Below are positions 1 through 11,207 of a stretch of DNA of 64,000 bases, in pieces; the stretch's first letter is position 1, and the number at the start of each line of letters is the position of its first letter. This DNA comes from Phascolomyces articulosus. Taxonomy: Eukaryota; Mucoromycota; Mucoromycetes; Mucorales; Lichtheimiaceae. The notes beneath the pieces are model-generated. The model worked only from the letters and a program-made list of their open reading frames with translations, was not told the DNA's origin and ran no database searches. The position numbers and the translations under genes are program-made. The stretch spans positions 310,001-374,000 of the forward strand of contig JAIXMP010000037.1 in NCBI GenBank assembly GCA_025677815.1, written 5' to 3'.

Positions 1-367
1 TCAGACCTGCAATGTTCCACACCGAAGATGAAATATATTCTTGATCTTTTTACTCTATTCATCCTATATATGTTAAATATGTAAACTATCGATTGATTAC
101 ATTTTGTATATTTAATATATAAAAGGTTGGGCTTTTTATTGTTAACTATATGTCATATCTAGTCAAAATCATAACTATTTTACTAATAAAATTTATCGTT
201 TTTATATATGTGGCTAAAACAAAGAAAAAAAAACCTAAAACATTTTCCCACCCCTTTTCTACTTCATCTCGTCCTTTCTCCAAATATAACTTCCTTTTGA
301 AGGAAAACAACATTTTTAAAATAATAAAAAATAAGGAAGTATATCATCATCATCATCATCGTTCTCA
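1..367. other. A+T-rich intergenic stretch, no gene seen
   Basis: This A+T-rich DNA lies downstream of the inositol oxygenase stop codon. Its only open frames are short and low-complexity (a run of His codons comes from a CAT microsatellite near 345-360). It probably holds the 3' UTR of the neighbouring gene. Nothing else can be supported. Confidence 0.5.
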
Positions 368-1496
368 TTACCATCGTATTTTAGGAGGAAAATAGTTAGC
401 TATCAATTCAGTATAAAACGGTTTAAGACTTTCAAGGTTCGCTGGTTCTTCGACTAAATTGGATCCCAAATCGTACTTGTTAAATAATTGGACCCATTTC
501 AACATTTCTTTATCATGATCATCCATAAGCCAAGTATATTCCCCTTCTGTATGCCATGGATAAAAGGAATGGAATCGTAAGATGGCCAATGCTTCTGGTG
601 GTAAATAATCCTTGCATACCATATACATGTATTCATCGTGACCAAAGCTGAGATGTATATTTCTTAATCCACAATGAGGTGTGTAAATACCATATTCTGT
701 GGAATATAATTCGTCATAGAAATCTGGATTATTGACAAAAAACTCGCGATAGACGATTTTATCTGCATATTTACATCCAACTGGAAATGTATCGCCCACT
801 ACCTAAATGGATATATCATGTTGTTGTTATATATTACAGATAGAATATTGAATGTCCATCAATGATGCATAAGGTGACGAAATTCACCCAAATAAATAAA
901 TAAAATAAAAGAACCAAACTTACGGTCCATTGTGGTTCTCCCATAAAATATAACATTTTTCCCAAATCATGAATCAATGCCGTTAAAATAAACCAATTAG
1001 GCTGACCATCACGTCGTGCCGTTTCTGCTGTTTGTAATGCATGGATTGCTTGAGATGTTTTTACATCTGGATCAGCATTATCCACTAATCCATCCATCAC
1101 TTCCAAAGCTTCCCATACAGAAAACCACCCATTATCCAATCGACAGTATCTTTCTTTCATGGCCATAACATGTTCCACTGTTTGATTTTCGTGGTTCTCT
1201 TTATAAAATTGTGGGATCGCAGGCATTTTTGTAATTGCTTTTTCATAGTTTCGGAATTGGGTATAGGAGACATTATTCTGTCGTTGGTGATGATTACCGT
1301 TATTCGTGTTTGTTGTATCTTCTAATAAAGTAGTCATTGTCGTTGTTGGTATTATCATGTTACTATTGCTGTCATAATAGTTCAATTCCTGTATCTTCTG
1401 TTGTTGTTCTGGTTGAGTGTTCATCATGTTGGTGTTTTTGTTATTATAACGATGGTTGTTGGTGGATTGTATATAATCGTCATACCTTCGTATCAT
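368..1496 (-). CDS. myo-inositol oxygenase
   Basis: Myo-inositol oxygenase is a cytosolic di-iron enzyme that cleaves myo-inositol with O2 to D-glucuronate. Two exons fit, 1496-924 and 802-368, joined by a GT-AG intron (donor GTAAGT); together they encode about 335 residues. The family's histidine/aspartate iron ligands are visible in order: HALQTAE, LIHDLGK (HD pair), then after the intron LSFGHDEYMY and RFHSFYPWH. The splice restores WTVVGDTFPVGC, a family hallmark. The protein ends in the typical FPPKIRW. The first ~90 residues are a low-complexity N/Q/T-rich extension that the catalytic core does not need; the start could therefore lie at a later Met. The family is usually about 280-310 residues, so the extension explains the extra length. 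Identification is secure from motif order; the exact start is inferred. Confidence 0.93.
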
Positions 1497-2627
1497 TTTT
1501 TTTGTTGTTCTGTAAAAATATATGGATAAATAAAAAGAGAAAGTTGAAGAAATACGGGAAGAAATGGAAAGAAAAAGAAAAAGAGAGTAAAGATTATAAT
1601 GTCAAAAACTTAGAACAGATCTTCATATAGTAAGTAAAAAAAAGATACCCCACATTCATATGCAATTAAACAAAGTTTTGGGATCGGCCGAGCCAATAGG
1701 AATAATTACGTAGAATATTTTACGAGAAACTATTCCTTTCAGGAATTTACTTTGATGGCTTTTGCTATAGATTCACACACCACATTGGTTTGGTCAATGT
1801 ACAAGTTTCTCTTATGGTAGTATAAATGTTCATTATTTTATTTGATACTATTCTGGTTAATAAAAATGCATTATATTTTTATCGTTTTTAATATTGTATA
1901 TATAATACGATGAGTGAAAATTCTTTAAGTCACCCCATTTTCCCAACAAATTAAACTTTTAGATCCTTATGCATATATCCAGTATAGTCGAATGTACCTG
2001 CTATCATGCTAACTTGTAACTATCTTTCTTCTTGCATTTCTCACGGTGCTTCTGATCGAGTATGATTAACACACCTTTTGATATATTAGATAATTGTATA
2101 AAAAGAAATAGCTAGACTTCAATAATTCACTGTTGATGTTGCCAGTCTAGATGAAAAAAAAAGATGAAGGATGGGAAAACGGAGTGGGTATCATTATAAT
2201 TATGTAGATATCTAATACACAGGATGTACTATTCGATGAGATAGTTTATTGACTGTATACATTTTAGTATGGTATTTATATATAAACAGTTTCGTTGTAT
2301 CCAACCAAGTATATGAAATACATTTGGTCAATAAGAGTTTATACTAATAATGTCAAAAAATAAAATGGCACTTATTTATTATATATATATATATAAGTTT
2401 CTGTCTTGAATAGAGCAGTTACCATGGCAACAACTCGGGTTTTTGACAGCGATAGTATAAGTAAAACTATGGTACCTCCTTAATCCATAGTTGTAACGAA
2501 GGCTTTTTCAAGACTCATGCAAAATCTGCGTTTCAACTTTTCAAACCAGAAAGGAAAGCTAATAAAAAAAATATTTCCATTTTGCTTTGACAACCTTTTT
2601 TTTAAAGCACAAATATAAAAAAAACCT
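1497..2627. other. divergent intergenic region between inositol oxygenase and helicase genes
   Basis: About 1.1 kb separates two divergently transcribed genes and must hold both promoters. No convincing ORF is present. The most distinct element is a palindromic X-box-like site at 2418-2431, listed separately. A short TA repeat lies near 2381-2395. Otherwise I see only A+T-rich sequence. Confidence 0.5.
2418..2431. promoter_or_regulatory. X-box (RFX-type) consensus site
   Basis: The sequence GTTACCATGGCAAC fits the RFX-family X-box (GTNRCC, short spacer, RGYAAC) with both half sites intact. It lies about 200 bp upstream of the helicase start codon. In yeast the RFX protein Crt1 binds such sites. 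That it is used here is an inference from the motif and its position. Confidence 0.45.
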
Positions 2628-5600
2628 ATGCCACCCAAAAAGCAAAACACAGGAAAAAAAGAAAATACAAAGAACAAACGTCAACGTTCGTTCAATAATG
2701 GTAGTGCTTCTACCGCTTTATCTGCAAAGAAACGTAAAGTTCAGCCACAACAGCCCAAGATCGAGTTTGAAGATTTAAACAATATTGATTCTTGGGATTG
2801 GAATGAAATAACCAGCGATTCCATGATCACTGATGATTTGGGTGGATTTTTGTGCCTGGAAGAAATAGACGACGTTCATATTGAATATGAAGGTGACGAT
2901 CAAAATGGCAAAGTGGCCAAATTTAAGGTAGAGTTGGATTTTTTTTTCTTTTCTGATCGTGCATTGTGATCTATTGTTGACACATAGGATTCGTATGAAC
3001 ATTGAAACAAATACACTTACTGTGTTCTTTATATATATAGCGTGTTAAAAAGTCAGACAGAAAATCTGGAAAACGTGCTGAACCCGATAGACCATTGGAA
3101 GTTGAAGAGATGAAGGGTTTTTATGATATTGATACATTCGATGAAAAGTTGGCTGCCGAGCATAAATTGAAGGAAGCAGATGAAGCATCTGAAGAGAATG
3201 AAACTTATGAAGCCATGGATGAAGATAATGATGATGATGGTATTGGAGAAGAACAAGTTAAAGAAAAACCAAAGAAACAAGCATCTGAAAAGGATAAGGC
3301 ACGAGACAAGAAAATGAAGAAATTGGAGCAATTAAAGAAACAAATGGAAAAGCTCGAGGCATCCTTAGAAGATGAAGATGGGGAAGAAGAAGAATCAGAA
3401 GAACAACCAAAAAAGATCAAAAAGGAGAAAAAGGCAAAGAAGGATCTGAAGGAGGAAAAGGAAAAGGAAAAGAAGAGCACTCGCCCTACTGTTGAAGATG
3501 TTGATCAAAGTGAGTTTTATTCATATTTATATATATTCATGCGTTTGTCAGTTACTAATATTATGGATGATGTTACAAAGGTGTCGATGTTACTGCATGG
3601 AAGTCGTTTAAATTAGTCAAGCCTATTGTTAATGCACTCAAATATAACAAATTTAGCGAACCCACTCCTATCCAGCGTGAAACCCTTCCATTAGCACTAG
3701 CAGGTCGTAATGTTATTGGTGCTGCTGAAACGGTAAGTTTACTGATTTATACAACAAGAAAAAGGATATTTAACTTAATATTGCTGTTGTTATAGGGTTC
3801 GGGTAAAACACTCGCATTTGGTATTCCCATGGTACAGTATATTGCCAAATCTCAAGGAAAATCGGATGGTTTGGCTGGTCTTGTGCTGACTCCTACAAGG
3901 GAATTGGCTATCCAGGTCAAAAACCATATTGAAAAAATTGGTACATTTGCAAATATCAAGGTACATTTGTTATATAGGATTATTTGGGAGTGATGGATCA
4001 TACTATCCATAATGATAGAAAGGTCTAATTTTTTATTCTTGATTTAATGATAGATGGCTGCTATTGTGGGTGGTATGTCTGTACAAAAGCAACAACGTCA
4101 ACTCAGAAACAAACCTGATATTATAGTTGCAACTCCAGGTCGTTTGTGGGAAGTCTTTTCTGGAGTATGTATTAAATCATTTGTTGTTTAAGATAAACAA
4201 AATCTCTGTCGGACAAGCCCAACTAATATATATATGATTTTTATGAATATTTTTTTATGTATAGAACGACACCTATATGGATATGTTAAAAGATATCAAA
4301 TTCTTAGTTTTGGATGAAGCTGATCGTATGCTCGAAAAGGGTCGTTTCGAAGAATTGACCAATATATTGGATATTTTATCAAATAAGAAGCAGTAAGTTT
4401 TTGGGAATTTAGTTGGTTATTTTGAATTGCTGACTTAGAGAGTGGTTAAAGAGAAAACCAACTGATATAAATTTGGATTAAATAGGGATACCACTGATTG
4501 GCCAGAAGAATCTGAAGATAGTAAAACTCGTATTGTTGATAAAGGTAAATACAAAAGACGAGAAAGAATAGATTGATGAAGAGGGTACGTTTTTTCAATA
4601 ACTATAATACTAAATGAGATGCAATGGATATATAGCTACTGGAGATTATCAAACATTCGTATTTACTGCTACATTGGGTAAAGCTATTCGATATAATATC
4701 AAGAGTAGAAAGAAACCAGGCAAAAATGCACCTGGATCCATGGGTAACTATTATGGTTTTTTTTATTGGATGATTTTTTGTAATATGATCAACGACTGTT
4801 TCCCACTCACATACACATACACATTGTCATATAGAGGACTTGTTGGAGAGATTAGAATTGATTGATAGAAACCCAGCACTTGTGGATATCACACCTGAAA
4901 ACGTGGTTGCCTCACGCTTAGTAGAAGCCAAAATCGATTGTCTCAAAAATGAAAAGGACCTTTATGTTTATTATTTCGTCACACGTTATCCAGGTCGTAC
5001 CATCGTTTTTGTCAACAGTATTGATGCTTTACGTCGATTGATACCCATATTTAAGTTACTTGGTATTGAAGTATTGGGTCTTCATGCACAAATGCAACAA
5101 AAGCAACGTTTGAAGAATCTTGATAGGTAAATTTTTGGGCAGACACAAGAGTTATCTTTTTTTTGGGAGAGGTTTGTTTTAACTCGTTCATATTTATAGA
5201 TTCAAGGCCAATAAGAATGCTGTTTTGATGGCATCTGATGTAGCTGCTCGTGGTTTGGATATTCCTTTGGTGGATCATGTCATTCATTATCAACTTCCAA
5301 GATCAGGAGAAATTTATGTTCATCGAAGTGGTCGTACAGCTCGTGCTAATCATGATGGTGTATCCCTATTACTTGTTGCTCCTGATGAATTAAAACTTTA
5401 CACAAAATTATACAAGACTTTGAAGAAGGGTGTTCAGTATCCTGATTTCCCCGTAGATGTTGGTATCCTCAATGAAATGAAATCACGAGTCCAACTTGCA
5501 ACTGAAATTGATAAACTCGAACATCAAGAACAAAAGGTAATGATATCCTATAGACATTCTATTTTCTTTTCCATACTATCAAAGTATTCTCATAATATTA

Positions 5601-6019
5601 ATTGTTTTTTCCCCTTTTGTTCATAGTCTTCGCACGATGAAAACTGGATGCGAAAGATGGCAGAAGAGATGGATGTTGAGTTTGATGAAGAAGAGCATAC
5701 AAAACCCAACAATAACGCTAGTAAAGTCAAGATACAAAATAAAAAGGCTGAGCTTAAGCATCTTTTATCTCAACCTATGCTTCCATTTGGTGTATCCCGA
5801 AAATATCTCACTGGTGGTGTTATCACAGATTTGGTGGATCGACTTATTGAGAATAATAAGGGTAAGTTACTCATAAAAAGAAAGATACCTATTGAAACTA
5901 TATTTTTTTATGATACTCATTTCTTTTCCTTTTCATATCATATAGAAAAAGATGTGCTTTTGCCTGCTCATGCACAGACAAAGGCTCTTGAAACTATTGC
6001 TGCTGGAAAAGCTACCTAA
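2628..6019 (+). CDS. MAK5: DEAD-box RNA helicase, Mak5/DDX24 type
   Basis: This is an ATP-dependent RNA helicase of the Mak5/DDX24 group, nucleolar proteins needed for 60S ribosome assembly. Twelve exons fit: 2628-2927, 3041-3509, 3581-3732, 3796-3960, 4054-4164, 4265-4392, 4486-4544, 4636-4743, 4835-5126, 5200-5536, 5627-5861 and 5946-6019. The N-terminal ~250 residues are Lys/Glu-rich and probably coiled. Helicase motifs follow in order: PTPIQRE (Q motif), AAETGSGKT (Walker A), [31 protein letters not shown] and HRSGRTAR. The charged insert between DEAD and FTATL and the C-terminal region are typical of DDX24/Mak5. The 3' end faces eL18, another large-subunit gene. The start of the eighth exon (4636 or 4649) is the least certain junction. 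Confidence 0.93.
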
Positions 6020-6319
6020 GATGATGATGCTTTCTCATGCACTTATTGTTAAAAAGTATAATTTTACGTATTAGATATTAATTAGACCTAAAGGATAACT
6101 CAAATAAAACAATTCCATACCACAAACACAGCTTTTTCAAATATATTGATTTATGTTGCTGGTTTTTTTTTTTGCATGAATGAACAAAGTACGCGTGAAG
6201 CATGCCCACTCTCTTTCTCCCTTTTTTTTTTTTTTTTTTGGAAGGTCAAACAATACGCAAACCCATTTCTCTCTCTTTTTATTAAAACAAAAAAACAAAA
6301 AAAAACCGACTCTGATCGT

Positions 6320-7293
6320 TTAAACCTTGAAACCACGGCTTTGACGCTTGCCACGAGCACGTTCGAACTTGCGACCCTTGGAACGAACATAGGGTTTCTT
6401 GTTCTTGTGAGGACCCATACCAAAGTGCTTGACAGCTTCACGGCTGTTCTTGGCACCACGGACCAAGACAGTGTTGGAACCTGTAGGAGCACGGAGAGCC
6501 AACTGATCCAAAGTAAGGATCTCACCACCAGCCTTCAAGATACGGGCCTTGGCAGTCTTGGTGACACGGAGAGCAGCGACGGAAAGCTTAGGTACTTCCA
6601 AAAGGCGCGAATCGTCAGTGACGGTACCGACAACAACCACAGTCTTGCCCTCCTTAGCGCTCTTGACCAAACGGGAAACAGTGACGGCAGGGCGGTTAGT
6701 ACGCGACATAAAGAGACGCTTCAACACAACCTTGTTGAAGTTGGCGTCAGTACGACGAGCCAAGAAACGGTAGAGCTAAAAAAAAAAAAGAATTAATTTC
6801 GTCCTTGTCTTTAGTATTGTACTCTTCACTCTTTTATATATGACCTTTACCTTGACCAACAAAGCTTGGTACACGTTCTCCGACTTGGGAGCAGTACGGT
6901 TAGTGTTCTTCACGTGGTGATGCTTAAGGTCAATACCCTACAGTTCCCAAGATAATCATGTTAGCATAATTCCCATTTTCTTTTTTGTTTCTTTTTTGCA
7001 TGTTGAATCGATTTATGAATGAATGCCTTTTTTTCGAGTGTTGAAAATTGACTGAATGGAAAAAAAAAGTTTCGACAAGCGGGAAAATTGAGTGTGCCAG
7101 CATCATTGAGTTTTTCTATGTGTGCCATATACCACGAATATCTAAGGATCTCCTTCCTCTCTCTCCCCCTTATTTTGTCAAATTGTATCTTTAATCCATC
7201 TATCTCATTCATCTACTCATCCATCCATTCGTTCATCGATTACATCCATTTCGATCATCCTTTTGTAATTTTTTGTCACCGATACGTTACCAT
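6320..7293 (-). CDS. RPL18: 60S ribosomal protein eL18
   Basis: Ribosomal protein eL18 is a structural protein of the cytosolic large subunit. Coding exons are 6775-6320 and 6937-6851; the splice gives the conserved [13 protein letters not shown]. The mature protein is about 181 residues, close to the usual 186-188. The exon at 6937 begins [10 protein letters not shown], exactly one Met short of the family N terminus, so the initiator must sit alone at the end of an upstream exon. The only ATG followed directly by GT in the upstream few hundred bases is at 7293-7291 (ATG then GTAACG), giving a 353-bp first intron and a first coding exon of three bases. The body is certain; the first exon is inferred. 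It is convergent with the Mak5-like gene, with 300 bp between the stop codons. Confidence 0.9.
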
Positions 7294-8817
7294 TTCGAAG
7301 GCAAGTTATTGAAGGGAGAGTAATAAGCTCACCAATGAAATTTCCTATTTGAGTATACCCTTCTCCCCCGCAACGAACGCACCAGCAATACCAAATGGTG
7401 ATACTCTCAGTCTATTACTTTATCAGCATCCTACATCTATTTCGTTTTATGGTATTATATCTACACTGTAATATATGTTAAAAAAAGATACTGTTGAGTG
7501 AGAGCATGGTTGTTCGTAAGCAGACCTGAATTGACTGAGATCCATCGTAGCAGCTGGAAGAAAGATATCAATGAGGACATGTTCTATTTTAAAGGGGATT
7601 ACTTCTTTTAAAATAAGTTTATATTGAAAAATGAATCATTTTCTATGTCTAAGTTCCCTAGCACCTTAGGAAGTGGTCCTGAAAACCATGATCTGCTGTC
7701 ATAGTGAAGGAAATTCGGATCTGGATAATAATGATTATGGAGAGACAAACACTTATTAGCCAAAGTCAACTCTAAATAACTCGGCCACCTATTCTTTTGA
7801 TATAATCTCGTCGCTAATTATGCAAAAATAAAGTAAATTCTTGTTACCAATAGGAGCATAGACATAGATGTTTATAATTTTTTATGTATATAAAAGATAT
7901 TACAGGTGAGTTTTAAGGGCCTTTTCAATAGTTATATGCGCTCCATCTTTGAGCACATTGAGAATTTTTTCTACAACACAAATAAAGTAAATAATAGATA
8001 TTAATAATACATACTAAAAATATTTGTAATGATAAGTGATGTGTTTATCAACTATATCCTAAGTATACCAACCATCGTGAAATTGTATAATTTGACGTGA
8101 AGGTGCCTTAAAGTAGGTACCTGTTGTTAGTGCAAGCTGTATAAAGGTAACAATAATGGACACTATACTAACTAGTAATGCCATATAATGTTTAACAACA
8201 ATGGCAGCGTAAAGATTCAAATGATTATTTAACAATTACGTTATTTTTTTTGCGAAAGGGATACACTCTAATTTGTTTGTCTGACTATAACATACTCGAG
8301 TTGTGATTATGAGATAAGAGCTTACTCATATCGAATAATTGTCACACATCGCATTTAAGACAATGTCTTTTCTGTTATTAGATCGAGGTTTTTAAACTTA
8401 TAATAGTTACCGGCAAAAGTGGAAATCTAACAAATGGCTTGTTCAACATAATAATTCCCATTGTTATCTATTGCTTATAATAATAATTTAGACTAATACT
8501 ATGCTAATAGCTTAAATTGTATATAAATATTCTCTGAGTCGATGTGCAAGTACTTTGTTTTCGTGGTAATGAATTATTACACTGAGTAAAGAATAGCTAA
8601 AAACACAAGCCAGCAGTAGTTTTCAAAGCCTATTATTATCGCAGAATTAAATAATTGAACATTAAGTAATTCAATTACTTTCGTAACGTTACTACAATAG
8701 CACACTGTACAGATAAGTCAGCTTGAAAGATGATGATCAATGAAAAGTTTGTGTTACCATGCCCTGTCGAATTTTAAAATGTCGCAAAATCACTGTTTTG
8801 TATCTGTCGACACTAAA
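7294..8817. other. divergent intergenic region between eL18 and lysyl-tRNA synthetase
   Basis: About 1.5 kb of A+T-rich DNA lies upstream of both the eL18 and lysyl-tRNA synthetase genes. I found no ORF with recognisable protein features, no tRNA-like cloverleaf with a GTTCRANNC arm, and no repeat of note. Two in-frame upstream ATGs at 8740 and 8779 precede the chosen synthetase start. Confidence 0.45.
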
Positions 8818-11058
8818 ATGGTTCTTAAAGCAACCAGTGTAAGTCTTCGTCGAGTAACAGCCACAACAACAACATCCACTCGTTATCAATTATTGCAATG
8901 GCATCGATCATTATTTTCAACAAGCACTCGTAAGTTTTTTTTTTTTTTTAAAAAAAAACCTGTGCCTAGATTTAGCCATAAAACGTTTTTTCTAACGATT
9001 TGAATCAAAATATAACTCGTGGCCCAGGTACATTAAAGCCACACGAACCTGAACAAGGTTCAGTAGATCCAACACGTTTTCAATACCCACGATTTGCACT
9101 TGATCGAGGACGACATGGTACTTGGAGTTCTGTCCATGATATTCGTCAGTCTACATTATCATTAGACAAGGGCCAAAAAGCAGACGGTACGATCGTGACT
9201 TTGACAGGTCGAATTCATTCCAAACGTGAATCAAGCGGCAAACTTGTCTTTTATGATGTTATACAAAACGGTGAACTTATTCAAGTGGTTGCTTCCAAAG
9301 GAAGATATGAAGGGAACTCATTTGTAGAAGCAAACCATGCTTTATGTCGAGGTGATATCGCTTGTAAGTATAGATATGAAAAAAATAAGGATGTGGAACG
9401 CGCTTTTTTTTTTTTGAATGACCCATCGTCAATGTATCAAAACTGAACCAATGTTATTATTATATAGCATTCACGGGTGTACCTGGTAAAACAAATCGTG
9501 GACAACCCGGTGTATTTGTCACTCGAGAAATGCGAGTACTGACACCTTGTCTCCGTGATATTCCCAAAGCGGGATTAAAGGATCCAGAAAAACGATTCCG
9601 TCAACGACATTTGGATATGCTTGTCAACCCTCACGTCTCTCAGACTTTACGAATCCGTGCTGAGGTAATTATCATTGTGGGGGTTTTATGATAATTAGAA
9701 TTCAAGTATGTGAATGAAATTGGATAACTGACCAGGAGTTTATCATTTTTTTTTAGATTATTCAATATATTCGAAGATTTTTGGAAGATCGAGGATTTTT
9801 AGAGGTAGAAACACCCGTATTGGCAGATAAAGCTGGTGGTGCAAGTGCAAGACCTTTTATGACACGTGCTCATGCTTTGGGTATGGACATGCAGCTTAGA
9901 ATTGCTCCCGAACTTTATCTTAAGGTAATATATAATAATATATCTCCACTCGGTGGGTTGAATAATAGCGTTAATACTGATCCTAGTTGTGGTTATTAGC
10001 AATTGGTGATTGGTGGCATGGATCGAGTCTATGAAATCGGAAAACAATTCCGAAATGAAGGTATTGATGCTGACCATAACCCAGAATTCACTACTTGTGA
10101 ATTCTATCAAGCTTATGGTAACTTGGAAGGTTTGATGAATGATACTGAATCCATGCTTCGAGGTATTAAAGAAAGAAAGAAAGAAAAAAAATATTATGTT
10201 TATTCTTTTGCGTCGGTTTCTTATTTTATTAATCTACGTTTTGTCCATTCCAGGTGTAGCCCAGAGTATGCATGATAAACACGAAACAAAAGTAATGTTT
10301 GATAAACCATTTCAACGTATTCATGTATTGGATCGATTGGAATCCGTTTTAAACTTACCACTCGGAGAGCTTTTGAAATATGAAGGTACATATATACTCA
10401 TTTCTATAAAAACCAGCCATTTAAAAAGCTAATTGTATATATTCTTATTTGATGATAGATCCAACGGATCAACTTGTTGCCATATGCCGAGAACATCGTG
10501 TTGGATTATCAGGACCCTTGACGATACCACGTATTCTTGACAAATTAATTTCTCATTTCATTGAACCCGAATGTAAACAACCTACCTTTTTATATAATCA
10601 CCCCATTGCATTAAGTCCACTTGCCAAAGGATCCATTGATGAAAAGGTATATCTATCAGTGAGGATATCTTATCTGTTTTTTTTTAATTGAGAGAAGGGA
10701 AAGAAATTAAAATAGTAAAATATATTGGATGTTATTTATATAGGGTCGAGCTATTGCCGCAAGATTTGAACTCTTTGTGGATGGTAAAGAACTCGTGAAT
10801 GCTTATGAAGAATTGAATGATCCAAATGAACAACGTATACGATTTGAACAGCAAATGCGAGAACGGCAACAGGGAGATATTGAGGCACCTATTCCTGATA
10901 CGGCCTTTTGTGATGCATTAGAATATGGATTACCGCCTACGGCAGGATGGGGTATGGGAATTGATCGTGTTGTACAAATTATTACAGGATCATCGCATAT
11001 TCGGGAAGTGCTGGCATTTCCCGTCATGCGTCCACTCTCTTCTTCTGAAAATACGTAA
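8818..11058 (+). CDS. MSK1: lysyl-tRNA synthetase, class II, probably mitochondrial
   Basis: This enzyme charges tRNA-Lys with lysine. Eight exons fit: 8818-8929, 9028-9363, 9468-9664, 9757-9924, 10000-10162, 10254-10385, 10459-10646 and 10744-11058. After the leader comes an OB-fold anticodon-binding domain, then the class II core: motif 2 [15 protein letters not shown] and motif 3 [11 protein letters not shown], followed by [12 protein letters not shown], the lysyl-type ending. The first ~37 residues ([14 protein letters not shown] and on) are basic, hydroxylated and free of acidic residues, as in a mitochondrial presequence. I chose the ATG at 8818 because its context (A at -3, G at +4) is good and it starts the leader directly; in-frame ATGs at 8740 and 8779 would lengthen it. 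The mitochondrial assignment is an inference. Confidence 0.92.
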
Positions 11059-11207
11059 TACGGAGTAAACAAAAGAAACAACCTATTTTATTTAAAAAAT
11101 AAAATAGTAACCCCTCCTCTCTATCCTCCCAAAATTATTTTAAAAAAGTAAATATAATATTTATATATTAGTACAATAATAACAGGAAACATTTGTTAAT
11201 GTTAAAA
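11059..11207. other. short convergent intergenic spacer
   Basis: Only 149 bp separate the stop codons of the synthetase (+) and the Hrq1-like helicase (-). The spacer is A+T-rich, with AATAAA-like words usable as polyadenylation signals on either strand. The two transcripts probably overlap at their 3' ends. Confidence 0.5.

Noticed and set aside
150..395. 81-codon plus-strand frame with a poly-His run
   Set aside because: It is A+T-rich low complexity, overlaps the end of the inositol oxygenase gene, and the His run is a CAT microsatellite.
3205..3480. Ser/Phe-rich minus-strand frame
   Set aside because: It mirrors the Lys/Glu-rich N terminus of the helicase on the other strand.
6146..6796. 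Long plus-strand frame opposite eL18
   Set aside because: It is the antisense shadow of the eL18 coding exon and shows no protein features of its own.
7500..7560. Possible small RNA or tRNA in a less A+T-rich stretch
   Set aside because: No acceptor stem pairing or T-arm consensus could be drawn.
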